Of a DNA stretch of 8,000 nt, positions 1 to 5,673 are shown in pieces. The DNA comes from CAXDRM01 sp963991775 (lineage in GTDB: Bacteria > Pseudomonadota > Alphaproteobacteria > Rickettsiales > JABIRX01), in the NCBI GenBank assembly GCA_963991775.1, contig CAXDRM010000066.1:1-8000 (forward strand), given 5' to 3'. A model generated the notes under the pieces. The model saw only the letters and a program-made list of their open reading frames with translations. It searched no databases and was not told the origin of the DNA. Position 1 is the stretch's first letter, and each line of letters opens with the position of its first letter. The translations under genes were made by a program, and so were the position numbers.

Positions 1-330
1 ACTCATTATTCAGGAGGATTGGATAGGCTTGTTCAATATCAAAACATAGCAGTTCTAGATGAGGGTACTTACAAGCAATATAATGCATTATGCGGGGCAC
101 ACAAAGGATATACACAAAATAACAATAATATTTTACTTTTAAAAGTAGAAAGAAATAATGAAAACGAAATTATTTCTTTTGAAGAAGAGAGAATAACTCA
201 AAAAAAATATGAGAAACTAACTGAACCACAAGTTGGCACAAAAAGAAAGTGGACTGAAGAAGTAGGAGCACCTAGTGATAATGCTGAAAAACGTGCTAGA
301 GGCGCAGAAGATTTCAGTTGGGCTCGTTAG
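1..330 (+). CDS. 3' end of an unrecognised gene with a basic, NLS-like C-terminus
   Basis: The frame is open from the first base to a TAG at 328-330, giving 109 visible residues, so this is most likely the C-terminal part of a longer protein. A TTG at 19 follows an AGGAGG at 12-17 by one base, which is too close for a ribosome site, so I do not treat it as the start. I do not recognise the family. The visible part is polar, with an asparagine run (NNNN), then a charged Glu/Lys segment, then a tail holding two basic clusters, KRKW (bases 241-252) and KRAR (bases 289-300), 12 residues apart. That spacing resembles a bipartite nuclear localisation signal, but short basic clusters are common by chance. 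No membrane segment or signal peptide is visible. The stop overlaps the stop of convergent icd by four bases. I am fairly sure it is coding, and I have no functional call. Confidence 0.6.
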   Translation, partial: THYSGGLDRLVQYQNIAVLDEGTYKQYNALCGAHKGYTQNNNNILLLKVERNNENEIISFEEERITQKKYEKLTEPQVGTKRKWTEEVGAPSDNAEKRARGAEDFSWAR

Positions 331-334
331 AGCC
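321..334. terminator. Short hairpin shared by the two convergent gene ends
   Basis: GGCTC (321-325) and GAGCC (330-334) form a perfect 5-bp, GC-rich stem around the loop GTTA. The stop codons of both convergent genes, TAG on plus and TAA on minus, overlap in or at the edge of this loop. On the plus strand the stem is followed by GCTGTTTT, a short T tract, so it could end transcription of the left gene. On the minus strand the bases after it are less T-rich. No other terminator is visible between the two genes. It is a short stem, so the call is moderate. Confidence 0.4.
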
Positions 335-1523
335 GCTGTTTTACCTGTAAAATAAAATCTTCAGTATTTAAATAAGTAGAACTCTCAGTAAGCAAGGCTA
401 GATCTTTAGTCATCTGGCCTGCTGCGATGGTAGCAATTACTGCCTCTTCTAGTTTTGTGCAAAATTCAGCAAGTTCTTGATTGGCATCCAATTTGGCACG
501 ATGTGCTAACCCCCTACTCCAAGCAAAAATTGAAGCTGTAGGATTAGTTGAAGTTTTATGACCTTTTTGATGTTCACGAAAATGTCTGGTAACTGTACCA
601 TGCGCTGCTTCAGCTTCTAGGGTTTTACCATCTGGTGTAACTAATACAGAAGTCATCAAACCCAGTGAACCAAAACCTTGTGCTAGGCTATCTGATTGCA
701 CATCACCATCATAATTTTTGCAAGCCCACACAAAACCTCCGCTAGATTTTAAAGCATAAGCAACCATATCATCAATTAAGCGATGCTCATAATAAATATG
801 TTCAGCCTCAAATTTTGCTTTAAATTCTTGCTCATAAATATGTGCAAAAATTTCAACAAATTCTTTATCGTAAATTTTAAGAATTGTATCTTTGGTAGAT
901 AAAAATAAGGGCCATTTTTTGCTTAATGCTTGATTAAAACAGCTACGCGCAAAATCTGTAATTGATTTAGAGCTATTATACATAGCAAGTGCAATACCGT
1001 CACTTTCTGGATAATCATAAATTTCCGTCTCTGTTTCCGTGCCATCTGCTGCTACAGTTTTAAGATATAATTTGCTGCCCTGCTTAATTTTTAAATCGGT
1101 AGCACGATATTGATCACCAAAAGCATGCCTACCAATGCAGATTGGTTTTTGCCAAGTTGATACAATGCGTGGAATATTATCAATAATTATTGGTTCACGA
1201 AATACGGTGCCTCCAAGAATATTTCTAATAGTACCATTTGGTGATTTATAGATTTTTTTTAGGTTAAATTCTGTTTGTCTTGCAGGTGTAGCAGTAATGG
1301 TAGCACATTTAATAGCAACACCATGTTTTTTGGTAGCTTCTGCTGCATCTATAGTTATTTGATCATCTGTTTCATCACGCTTAGTAATACTTAAATCATA
1401 ATACTCGATAGGTAGATCTAGATAAGGTAAAATTAACTGTTCTTTAATCATGGTCCACATCACGCGAGCCATCTCATCACCATCAATTTCTACTATGGGA
1501 TTTGCTACTTTAATTTTTGTCAT
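327..1523 (-). CDS. icd: NADP-dependent isocitrate dehydrogenase, eukaryotic-type (homodimeric)
   Basis: Catalyses oxidative decarboxylation of isocitrate to 2-oxoglutarate with NADP in the cytoplasmic TCA cycle. The 398-residue protein is full length for the eukaryotic-like IDH subfamily and aligns almost without gaps to human IDH1. Substrate-binding residues fall at the same numbers: Ser94 and Arg100 in SPNGTIRN, Arg109 in VFREP, Arg132 in IGRHAFGD, and catalytic Tyr139 in DQYRATD. Later residues are shifted by one: Lys211 (LSTKD), metal-binding Asp251, Asp274 and Asp278, and the NADP-selective Arg313-His314 in HGTVTRH. The ATG start is preceded by a weak GGA four bases upstream, and the protein begins where the family does. 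It lies 73 bp after the Fic gene on the same strand. A poor promoter match in that gap (CTTACA at 1577-1582, TAAGAT at 1553-1558, 18-bp spacer) could drive it independently. No frameshift or missing catalytic residue is seen. Confidence 0.97.
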   Translation of the reverse strand: MTKIKVANPIVEIDGDEMARVMWTMIKEQLILPYLDLPIEYYDLSITKRDETDDQITIDAAEATKKHGVAIKCATITATPARQTEFNLKKIYKSPNGTIRNILGGTVFREPIIIDNIPRIVSTWQKPICIGRHAFGDQYRATDLKIKQGSKLYLKTVAADGTETETEIYDYPESDGIALAMYNSSKSITDFARSCFNQALSKKWPLFLSTKDTILKIYDKEFVEIFAHIYEQEFKAKFEAEHIYYEHRLIDDMVAYALKSSGGFVWACKNYDGDVQSDSLAQGFGSLGLMTSVLVTPDGKTLEAEAAHGTVTRHFREHQKGHKTSTNPTASIFAWSRGLAHRAKLDANQELAEFCTKLEEAVIATIAAGQMTKDLALLTESSTYLNTEDFILQVKQRL

Positions 1524-1596
1524 CTCATCCGCTTTGTTAATTATTTAATATAATCTTAGCAAGGCAAAGCAGATTTTGTAAGTGAAAAGAATTTCA

Positions 1597-2688
1597 TCAT
1601 AGATCTAATCGCAAATGGTAACGTGCTGTTTTTAACTGACCAGTTTTGCTCAGAACATTTTGGGCAACCAAATCAGTTAAATCTCTAGTTGCTGTTGCTC
1701 TTGTAGTTTTAGTGATCGCCAAATAATTTGCAGCACTTAAACCACCTTTAAAACCTTCAGGACCAGCTTTAAACAGACGCTGTAGCATTTTTTCCTGACG
1801 GGGATTTAACTGCCCAGATAATTTTCTATAGAGTTTGGTTTTAGCAATCAAAAATTTTATTAAATTTTCAGTGTAATTTTGGGCAGAAATTACTAGCTGG
1901 GCAAAATAATTTAACCATTCGGTAATTTGATTAGTTTTATTACAACTTTCTAAAGCTCGATAATAGGTTTTTTTATCCTGCTCAATAAGCAAGGATAAAG
2001 AAGAAAGCAAAGGTTGTCCTAATGATTGTGATAATGATTTTATTACCAGAGCACGAGCAATTCTACCATTACCATCTGCAAAAGGATGAATTGTAATAAA
2101 ATATTGGTGCACAATCGCTGCTCGAGTAAGGGCTGGTAAAGAATGAGAACTATTAAACCAATTAATAAAATTTTTCATTTCCTGTTTGACGATATTAGCT
2201 GGAGGAGCCTCAAAGTGAATTTTTGGTTTATCTAATCTACCTGAAATAATTTGCATAGCTTCTTGATCAGTGCGATAGCAACCAATTTCATTTAGATCTG
2301 CTCTATCTTGTAATAAATAGCTATGCCAATCATGCAACATTTCCTCTGTTAAAGAATCGGGATAATTTTGGTAAAGTAAACTCATCATCTTAGCTATACC
2401 TTGCTCTTTAGGAGAAACTTTGCGCGAATCAGTAGCCAAACCAAAATTACGCATTAAAGAAATTTGCAAACTATCACGATTAAGTAACTCTCCTTCAATC
2501 TCTGATGTTTTATATGCTTCTTTTGAAATTAGTTCGATTTTAAGCTGTTCATAATCTGTATCATTTAAATGGCTATATGCACCAAATAACACGCCAGATT
2601 TATATAAAAAATCTTTTTCTAACTGTTTTACAACAGTTTTATCATAGGTAAAATTAGGCCAATTAGCTAATTGCCAATTCCAAGTCAT
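1597..2688 (-). CDS. Fic family protein, DUF4172-Fic-winged helix, self-inhibited class
   Basis: Fic proteins usually transfer AMP (sometimes other phosphate-containing groups) from a nucleotide to a target hydroxyl. The 363-residue protein begins with a DUF4172-type segment (WQLANWPNFTYD, residues 5-16). The inhibitory helix motif TSEIEG (61-66) fits the (S/T)xxxE(G/N) pattern, with Glu65 as the expected ATP-blocking glutamate, placing it in the class with an N-terminal inhibitory helix. The catalytic motif HPFADGNGRIAR (201-212) is complete, including His201 and the arginine pair, so the enzyme looks active once relieved. The C-terminus (about 296-363) resembles a winged helix-turn-helix, with an ATRDLTDLVAQNVL recognition region. 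The ATG lies inside a repeated 11-bp box and has no visible Shine-Dalgarno sequence, suggesting repression at its own start. No separate antitoxin gene is seen beside it. The cellular target cannot be read from sequence. Confidence 0.92.
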   Translation of the reverse strand: MTWNWQLANWPNFTYDKTVVKQLEKDFLYKSGVLFGAYSHLNDTDYEQLKIELISKEAYKTSEIEGELLNRDSLQISLMRNFGLATDSRKVSPKEQGIAKMMSLLYQNYPDSLTEEMLHDWHSYLLQDRADLNEIGCYRTDQEAMQIISGRLDKPKIHFEAPPANIVKQEMKNFINWFNSSHSLPALTRAAIVHQYFITIHPFADGNGRIARALVIKSLSQSLGQPLLSSLSLLIEQDKKTYYRALESCNKTNQITEWLNYFAQLVISAQNYTENLIKFLIAKTKLYRKLSGQLNPRQEKMLQRLFKAGPEGFKGGLSAANYLAITKTTRATATRDLTDLVAQNVLSKTGQLKTARYHLRLDL

Positions 2689-2743
2689 GAGTTATAAATA
2701 TTAATCTTATAACTCATATAATGGCATATTATGAGTTATAAAT
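2687..2743. promoter_or_regulatory. Three-box operator-like site over the Fic gene start
   Basis: The 11-bp box ATGAGTTATAA occurs exactly at 2687-2697, inverted at 2707-2717, and again direct at 2731-2741; the two direct copies match over 13 bp. The inverted middle copy and right copy form a 12-bp-arm dyad (2707-2718 and 2730-2741). Box centres are about 20 and 24 bp apart, roughly two helical turns each. The left box overlaps the Fic ATG and the place where its ribosome site should be. A perfect TATAAT on the plus strand (2717-2722) overlaps the middle box, although no good -35 precedes it. A regulator bound here could repress the Fic gene and any rightward transcript. The Fic protein's own winged helix is a possible ligand, which is inference. 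Confidence 0.5.
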
Positions 2744-2777
2744 CCAGAATTATTAGGGAAAATTAATAAAGAATAAA

Positions 2778-2861
2778 ATGATGCTATTCATAATTTTACT
2801 CGTCCTTTTTTTAATTTATTTAAGTTGCAAAACCATAAATAAAGATGGAATTTGGGATTAG
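2778..2861 (+). CDS. Possible 27-residue hydrophobic peptide, divergent from the Fic gene
   Basis: Two adjacent ATG codons open a 27-residue frame, MMLFIILLVLFLIYLSC followed by KTINKDGIWD, ending in TAG. The first 16 residues are almost wholly hydrophobic and would span a membrane, and the last ten are polar. The YLSC before the polar tail recalls a lipobox but lacks the usual leucine at -3, so lipid attachment is doubtful. The ribosome site is weak (AAAG, six bases upstream; an AGGG lies too far away). It starts 89 bp from the Fic start on the other strand, with the three-box site between, and ends four bases before the convergent pilin-like gene. It could be a small membrane peptide, possibly of the toxic type, or chance in AT-rich DNA. 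I recognise no family. Confidence 0.3.
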   Translation: MMLFIILLVLFLIYLSCKTINKDGIWD

Positions 2862-2865
2862 TGAG

Positions 2866-3894
2866 CTACTCTGTAGCATATTTCACAATTACAATTCCAG
2901 ATCCACCAGAACCCCCAACTGAGTTTACATGACATTCACTACCACCGCCACCTCCACCGGTATTTGCAGTAGCATCGTAACCATCACTTGCATCTGGCCC
3001 ACCACCATTACCACCGCCACCTTGACCTCCTAAAGAATCAGCAGTTGTTGCTAAATTGGAAGCAGAGCCACCACCACCGCCGCAGCCATATTCAACTGCA
3101 GTGCCAGTAATTGATAATTCTATACCTGCTCCACCGTCACCTGCACTTTCATTCTGAGGTACATCTCCGCTACCTGAACCATTACCCCCTACTTCAGTGG
3201 CACCACCACCGCCACCTCCGCCACTCCAATTACCAACGGTAATACCACCTGCATTACCATATAAATTTGTAGCACCTGTTCCTTGTGTAGCTGAACCATT
3301 ATTTGTAGAATCTCGACCTGCACCACCGCCAGACCCTCCTGATAAACTTGTACCATTTTTAGTTCCACCACCTCCGCCACCATAGGCAGTAATAGAAGAA
3401 AAAACCGAATCTTCTCCGCTAGAACCTGGATTATTACTACCATTTGTAGCAGCAGCTCCACCGGCGCCTACTGTTATTGAATATGTGTTATTAGTTAAAG
3501 AAAATGATGGCTCATGGGCAACACCACCACCACCACCTCCTCCTCCATTTTCACCACCACCTCCGCCACCTGCAACAACTAAAATTTCAGCAGTAAGATT
3601 TTCGGTGCAAGTTAATTGGTGAGTACCTGTAGTAGTAAAAATATGAATTGCATAGCCAGTAACAGATAAAATATCTAAGGTACCGGTTTCGCTAGAGCAT
3701 AACTCTGTAGAACCACCATCATTGCCTCCTAATACAGCATTTAAGTTACCTTCCCAATCATTATCGGATTGATTAAGGTTTACCAGATTATCAGTTTTAC
3801 TAATTAATTTTTTGCTAATTTGAAATGCGCCATAAACTAAAGCTAAAACAATAATAACTATTGAGAGCTCAAGAATTGTAAAAGCTTTTTTCAT
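2866..3894 (-). CDS. Type IV pilin-like protein with a glycine-rich domain
   Basis: The N-terminus reads MKKA then FTILELSIVIIVLALV, the class III prepilin signal: a short basic leader, a hydrophobic helix and Glu5 of the mature protein. Position -1 is Ala instead of the usual Gly. I prefer this ATG over an in-frame TTG at 3906, because the AGG upstream is directly against the TTG and the ATG gives a standard four-residue leader. This start gives 342 residues. After a linker with two cysteines (66 and 96), residues from about 105 to the end form a Gly-rich domain that opens with ILVVAGGGGGG and closes with GGSGGSGIVIVKY, the pattern of glycine-rich domains in phage tail-fibre-like and bacterial surface proteins. 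It contains six or more runs of five to eight glycines and two further cysteines (271 and 321). It is probably membrane-anchored and exposed or exported by a type IV pilus or type II secretion apparatus. No partner genes of either are nearby. Confidence 0.85.
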   Translation of the reverse strand: MKKAFTILELSIVIIVLALVYGAFQISKKLISKTDNLVNLNQSDNDWEGNLNAVLGGNDGGSTELCSSETGTLDILSVTGYAIHIFTTTGTHQLTCTENLTAEILVVAGGGGGGENGGGGGGGGVAHEPSFSLTNNTYSITVGAGGAAATNGSNNPGSSGEDSVFSSITAYGGGGGGTKNGTSLSGGSGGGAGRDSTNNGSATQGTGATNLYGNAGGITVGNWSGGGGGGGATEVGGNGSGSGDVPQNESAGDGGAGIELSITGTAVEYGCGGGGGSASNLATTADSLGGQGGGGNGGGPDASDGYDATANTGGGGGGSECHVNSVGGSGGSGIVIVKYATE

Positions 3895-3950
3895 GAATTT
3901 AATCAACCTATTTCTTATAGAGATATATTATGAATTTTTGTTTAAAAACT

Positions 3951-3968
3951 AAAATCTAAGCAGATTTT
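3951..3968. terminator. AT-rich hairpin in the distal gene-end copy, downstream of hipA
   Basis: AAAATCT (3951-3957) and AGATTTT (3962-3968) form a 7-bp stem around AAGC. On the minus strand it lies about 36 bp after the hipA stop and is followed by AGTTTTT; on the plus strand two more T residues follow. The same hairpin in shorter form (AAATCT at 5670-5675, AGATTT at 5680-5685) straddles the acyltransferase-hydrolase stop, but there the minus-strand T tract is missing. This copy is therefore the better terminator for leftward transcription from hipBA. The stem has a single G-C pair, so strength is uncertain. Confidence 0.35.
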
Positions 3969-4005
3969 TTGATGAATTTTTCTATCTCGGTAAAAAGTTC
4001 GGGCT
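3952..4005 (-). pseudogene. Stranded copy of the 3' end of the acyltransferase-hydrolase gene
   Basis: These 54 bases match 5670-5723, the end of the acyltransferase-hydrolase gene, at 50 of 54 positions. Read on the minus strand in the same frame they encode PELFTEIEKFIKKSA and a stop, against PELFAEIEKFIKKST in the intact gene. Two of the four differences are silent and two change residues. Similarity stops at both sides of the 54 bases. No start codon or upstream coding sequence remains, because the hipA end abuts directly; the hipA stop (4004-4006) even uses the first bases of the copy. It is not expected to be translated on its own. Confidence 0.8.
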
Positions 4006-5272
4006 ATGATATATTGGCTTTTTGTTTGGCAAGCTTTAGATCTTCATGCTCAAAAGAACCTGCCATATAGTTAATTTCTTGTTTACTTATACCTAATTTT
4101 TTAGCTACTTCACGCCATTTCAGTACAGCAGTTAAAACTTGTTTTACAATTTTATGAGCATCTGCTTTTTGTATGCGAAATTCTTCTAATACTTCAAATG
4201 CTGTTACAAGTGAAGCGGTTGGATCATCATAATTGATTGAGGTAGCCAAAATACGCTGGTTTTCTACAATAGCTGTAGGATTAAGATCATAGGCAGGAGA
4301 CAAGCGCCAACCTGCCCTACCTTCATATAAAAAGCCATGATTTCTTAAATGATCATCTGTGTTAGAAATTAATATGGTGAAGATAATACGTCGCCATAAT
4401 TCAACCAAATCTTGCTGAGGCGCTGCGCTATATTGTTGTATAGCATAAGCAATCTCTAAATAGCTTCTTGGCTCATTATCCTTTGCACCTAACATAGACA
4501 TTGCTGATAAGAATGGGATACGTTTTTTAGCATCACGATCGAAACGCTGCAATAATAATACTTGTTGATTCAATATATTTTCAATATGCCATTTGGCAGT
4601 ATTAAGGCCTGCATCTTTTGCCAAAGTTAACGCTAATGCCTCCCATTTAATTTGATTAATTTCGTCATCTGGCCTTGCAAATTTTGCAATTGTTAACGAA
4701 CCGTCACGGTCAAGAATAGTAGCTTTAGGTCTAGCTCCACCAAGAGAAGAACCTGGTGCTAATAATAATTTTAAAGCTGCTTCATTATCTTTATCACTTA
4801 AATAATTATTAGTAGCTGCAAGTAGATCTGTTAATTTGATAAAAGGTGGAATATTTTGCTCATTAGGATCTGCTAGATAATCTCCGTCTTTATTATAAGA
4901 AAAACGCAAAGCTCCTTGTCTTGCAACATCATTAACACCAAGTAGATAGTCTAATTCTGATAAGGTTTTAGGAACTTCTTGTAGCTTTCTTGCACGCAAT
5001 GCTTCTGCCCTACGCATCAAAACTCTACCCCAACGATCTGGTGCCGAATCACCAAAAGAGCCAAATAATATCTTACCCGAATCACTGTGAAACGTACCTT
5101 CTGTCAAAGATAATGCAGGTTCCAAAGCAAATCTTTCAGGATTAGCTAGCCAGCTTTGATCATAAGTAAAAGAAGTGCTGTGTCTAGACGCACGCCTATG
5201 ATACCATAATTTTCCAACTAAATGATTAATACCATTTAGCTCTATAGTTACAAAAATCTGGCTATCACTCAT
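4004..5272 (-). CDS. hipA: HipA family toxin, serine/threonine kinase
   Basis: HipA toxins are kinases that phosphorylate a cellular target (glutamyl-tRNA synthetase for E. coli HipA), causing growth arrest. I start it at the ATG at 5272, giving 422 residues. The frame is open further upstream, but that extension reads through hipB, while this ATG has a GAGG six bases before it and overlaps the hipB stop by eight bases (ATGAGTGA). Residues about 5-105 match the HipA N-terminal (couple_hipA) region, with LFGSFGDSAPDRWG at 69-82. The loop GSSLGGARPK (174-183) occupies the place of the autophosphorylated loop. Lys197 (IAKF) is the likely ATP lysine. The catalytic motif NTDDHLRN (304-311) supplies Asp306 and Asn311, and SPAYDLNP (325-332) the metal-binding Asp329. 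All core kinase residues are present, so it looks active. It ends against a duplicated gene tail. Confidence 0.93.
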   Translation of the reverse strand: MSDSQIFVTIELNGINHLVGKLWYHRRASRHSTSFTYDQSWLANPERFALEPALSLTEGTFHSDSGKILFGSFGDSAPDRWGRVLMRRAEALRARKLQEVPKTLSELDYLLGVNDVARQGALRFSYNKDGDYLADPNEQNIPPFIKLTDLLAATNNYLSDKDNEAALKLLLAPGSSLGGARPKATILDRDGSLTIAKFARPDDEINQIKWEALALTLAKDAGLNTAKWHIENILNQQVLLLQRFDRDAKKRIPFLSAMSMLGAKDNEPRSYLEIAYAIQQYSAAPQQDLVELWRRIIFTILISNTDDHLRNHGFLYEGRAGWRLSPAYDLNPTAIVENQRILATSINYDDPTASLVTAFEVLEEFRIQKADAHKIVKQVLTAVLKWREVAKKLGISKQEINYMAGSFEHEDLKLAKQKANIS

Positions 5273-5600
5273 CTTCTGCCTCAGATTGTTTTTTAGGAAT
5301 ACGAATCCTTTTAGGTAGATGTTCCTCTTGTAACTCTTGACCAAGAAGATCCTTGGTAATATCCAACAAATTTTCTAATTTATCAGTAAGGCCCAAAACA
5401 AAAATAACAGCTGCATAAGCACCCATTGCTACTGAAGGGTCACCCTTCTCTATTTTTGCAAGAGTAACCCGGGAGAAACCTGCACGTTCAGCCATAAGCG
5501 CCATAGAAATATGACGTCTTCTGCGCGCACTATTTAAATCTTTACCTAATTTATATAAGGATTTTTTAACTGGTATGGGTAAGTTATATTTACGCTGCAT
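5265..5600 (-). CDS. hipB: HipB-like XRE family antitoxin and repressor
   Basis: This 111-residue protein binds DNA and neutralises the adjacent HipA in the usual scheme for type II toxin-antitoxin pairs. Residues about 17-73 form a Cro/C1-type helix-turn-helix: the first helix is near KLGKDLNSARRRR, the turn-helix pair is ISMALMAERAGFS then RVTLAKIEKGDPS, and a hydrophobic helix follows. The C-terminal tail (LPKRIRIPKK, then an acidic end) is typical of such antitoxins and probably flexible. The stop overlaps the hipA start, so the two are translationally coupled with antitoxin first. The ATG has only a weak AAAGAA upstream. A dyad at 5653-5670 about 53 bp before the start is a candidate self-repression site. 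The gene comes 73 bp after the acyltransferase-hydrolase stop on the same strand, so read-through from that gene is possible. Confidence 0.92.
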   Translation of the reverse strand: MQRKYNLPIPVKKSLYKLGKDLNSARRRRHISMALMAERAGFSRVTLAKIEKGDPSVAMGAYAAVIFVLGLTDKLENLLDITKDLLGQELQEEHLPKRIRIPKKQSEAEDE

Positions 5601-5631
5601 AGTTTAATGTTCTTTACTATTATCTTTTTAT

Positions 5632-5670
5632 TGTATAAAGTAAATAATAACATACATTAAATCTAATGTA
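5632..5670 (-). promoter_or_regulatory. hipBA promoter and operator-like dyad
   Basis: A perfect inverted repeat, TACATTA (5653-5659) and TAATGTA (5664-5670) with AATC between, lies upstream of hipB. A candidate -10, TATACA (minus strand, 5632-5637), has a poor -35 (TTAATG, 5655-5660) 17 bp before it, and this -35 falls inside the dyad. Repressor binding there would block the promoter, as expected for an autorepressed antitoxin gene. The dyad ends exactly where the right copy of the 54-bp repeat begins, so the module carries its own control region. The sequence differs from the known E. coli HipB operator, so this rests on position and symmetry. Confidence 0.35.
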
Positions 5671-5673
5671 AAT

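Noticed and set aside
3197..3385. Plus-strand frame rich in proline runs
   Set aside because: It is the antisense of the glycine codons in the pilin-like gene; GGN read backwards gives proline. It has no ribosome site and no independent support.
3189..3461. Alternative minus-strand frame of about 90 codons inside the Gly-rich gene
   Set aside because: It is a shifted reading of the repeated GGT/GGA codons, giving long Val/Glu/Leu runs typical of frame shadows.
2939..3592. Possible CRISPR-like or tandem DNA repeat from recurrent CCACCACC tracts
   Set aside because: The tracts are irregular in spacing and simply encode glycine runs; there are no uniform repeats or unique spacers.
3895..3906. 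TTG start four codons before the chosen pilin-like start
   Set aside because: The AGG upstream touches the TTG with no spacing, and MKKA is a standard short prepilin leader.
5273..5344. 24-residue N-terminal extension of hipA
   Set aside because: It would run through hipB coding sequence; the ATG at 5272 has a good GAGG site and gives the expected HipA N-terminus and the typical short hipB-hipA overlap.
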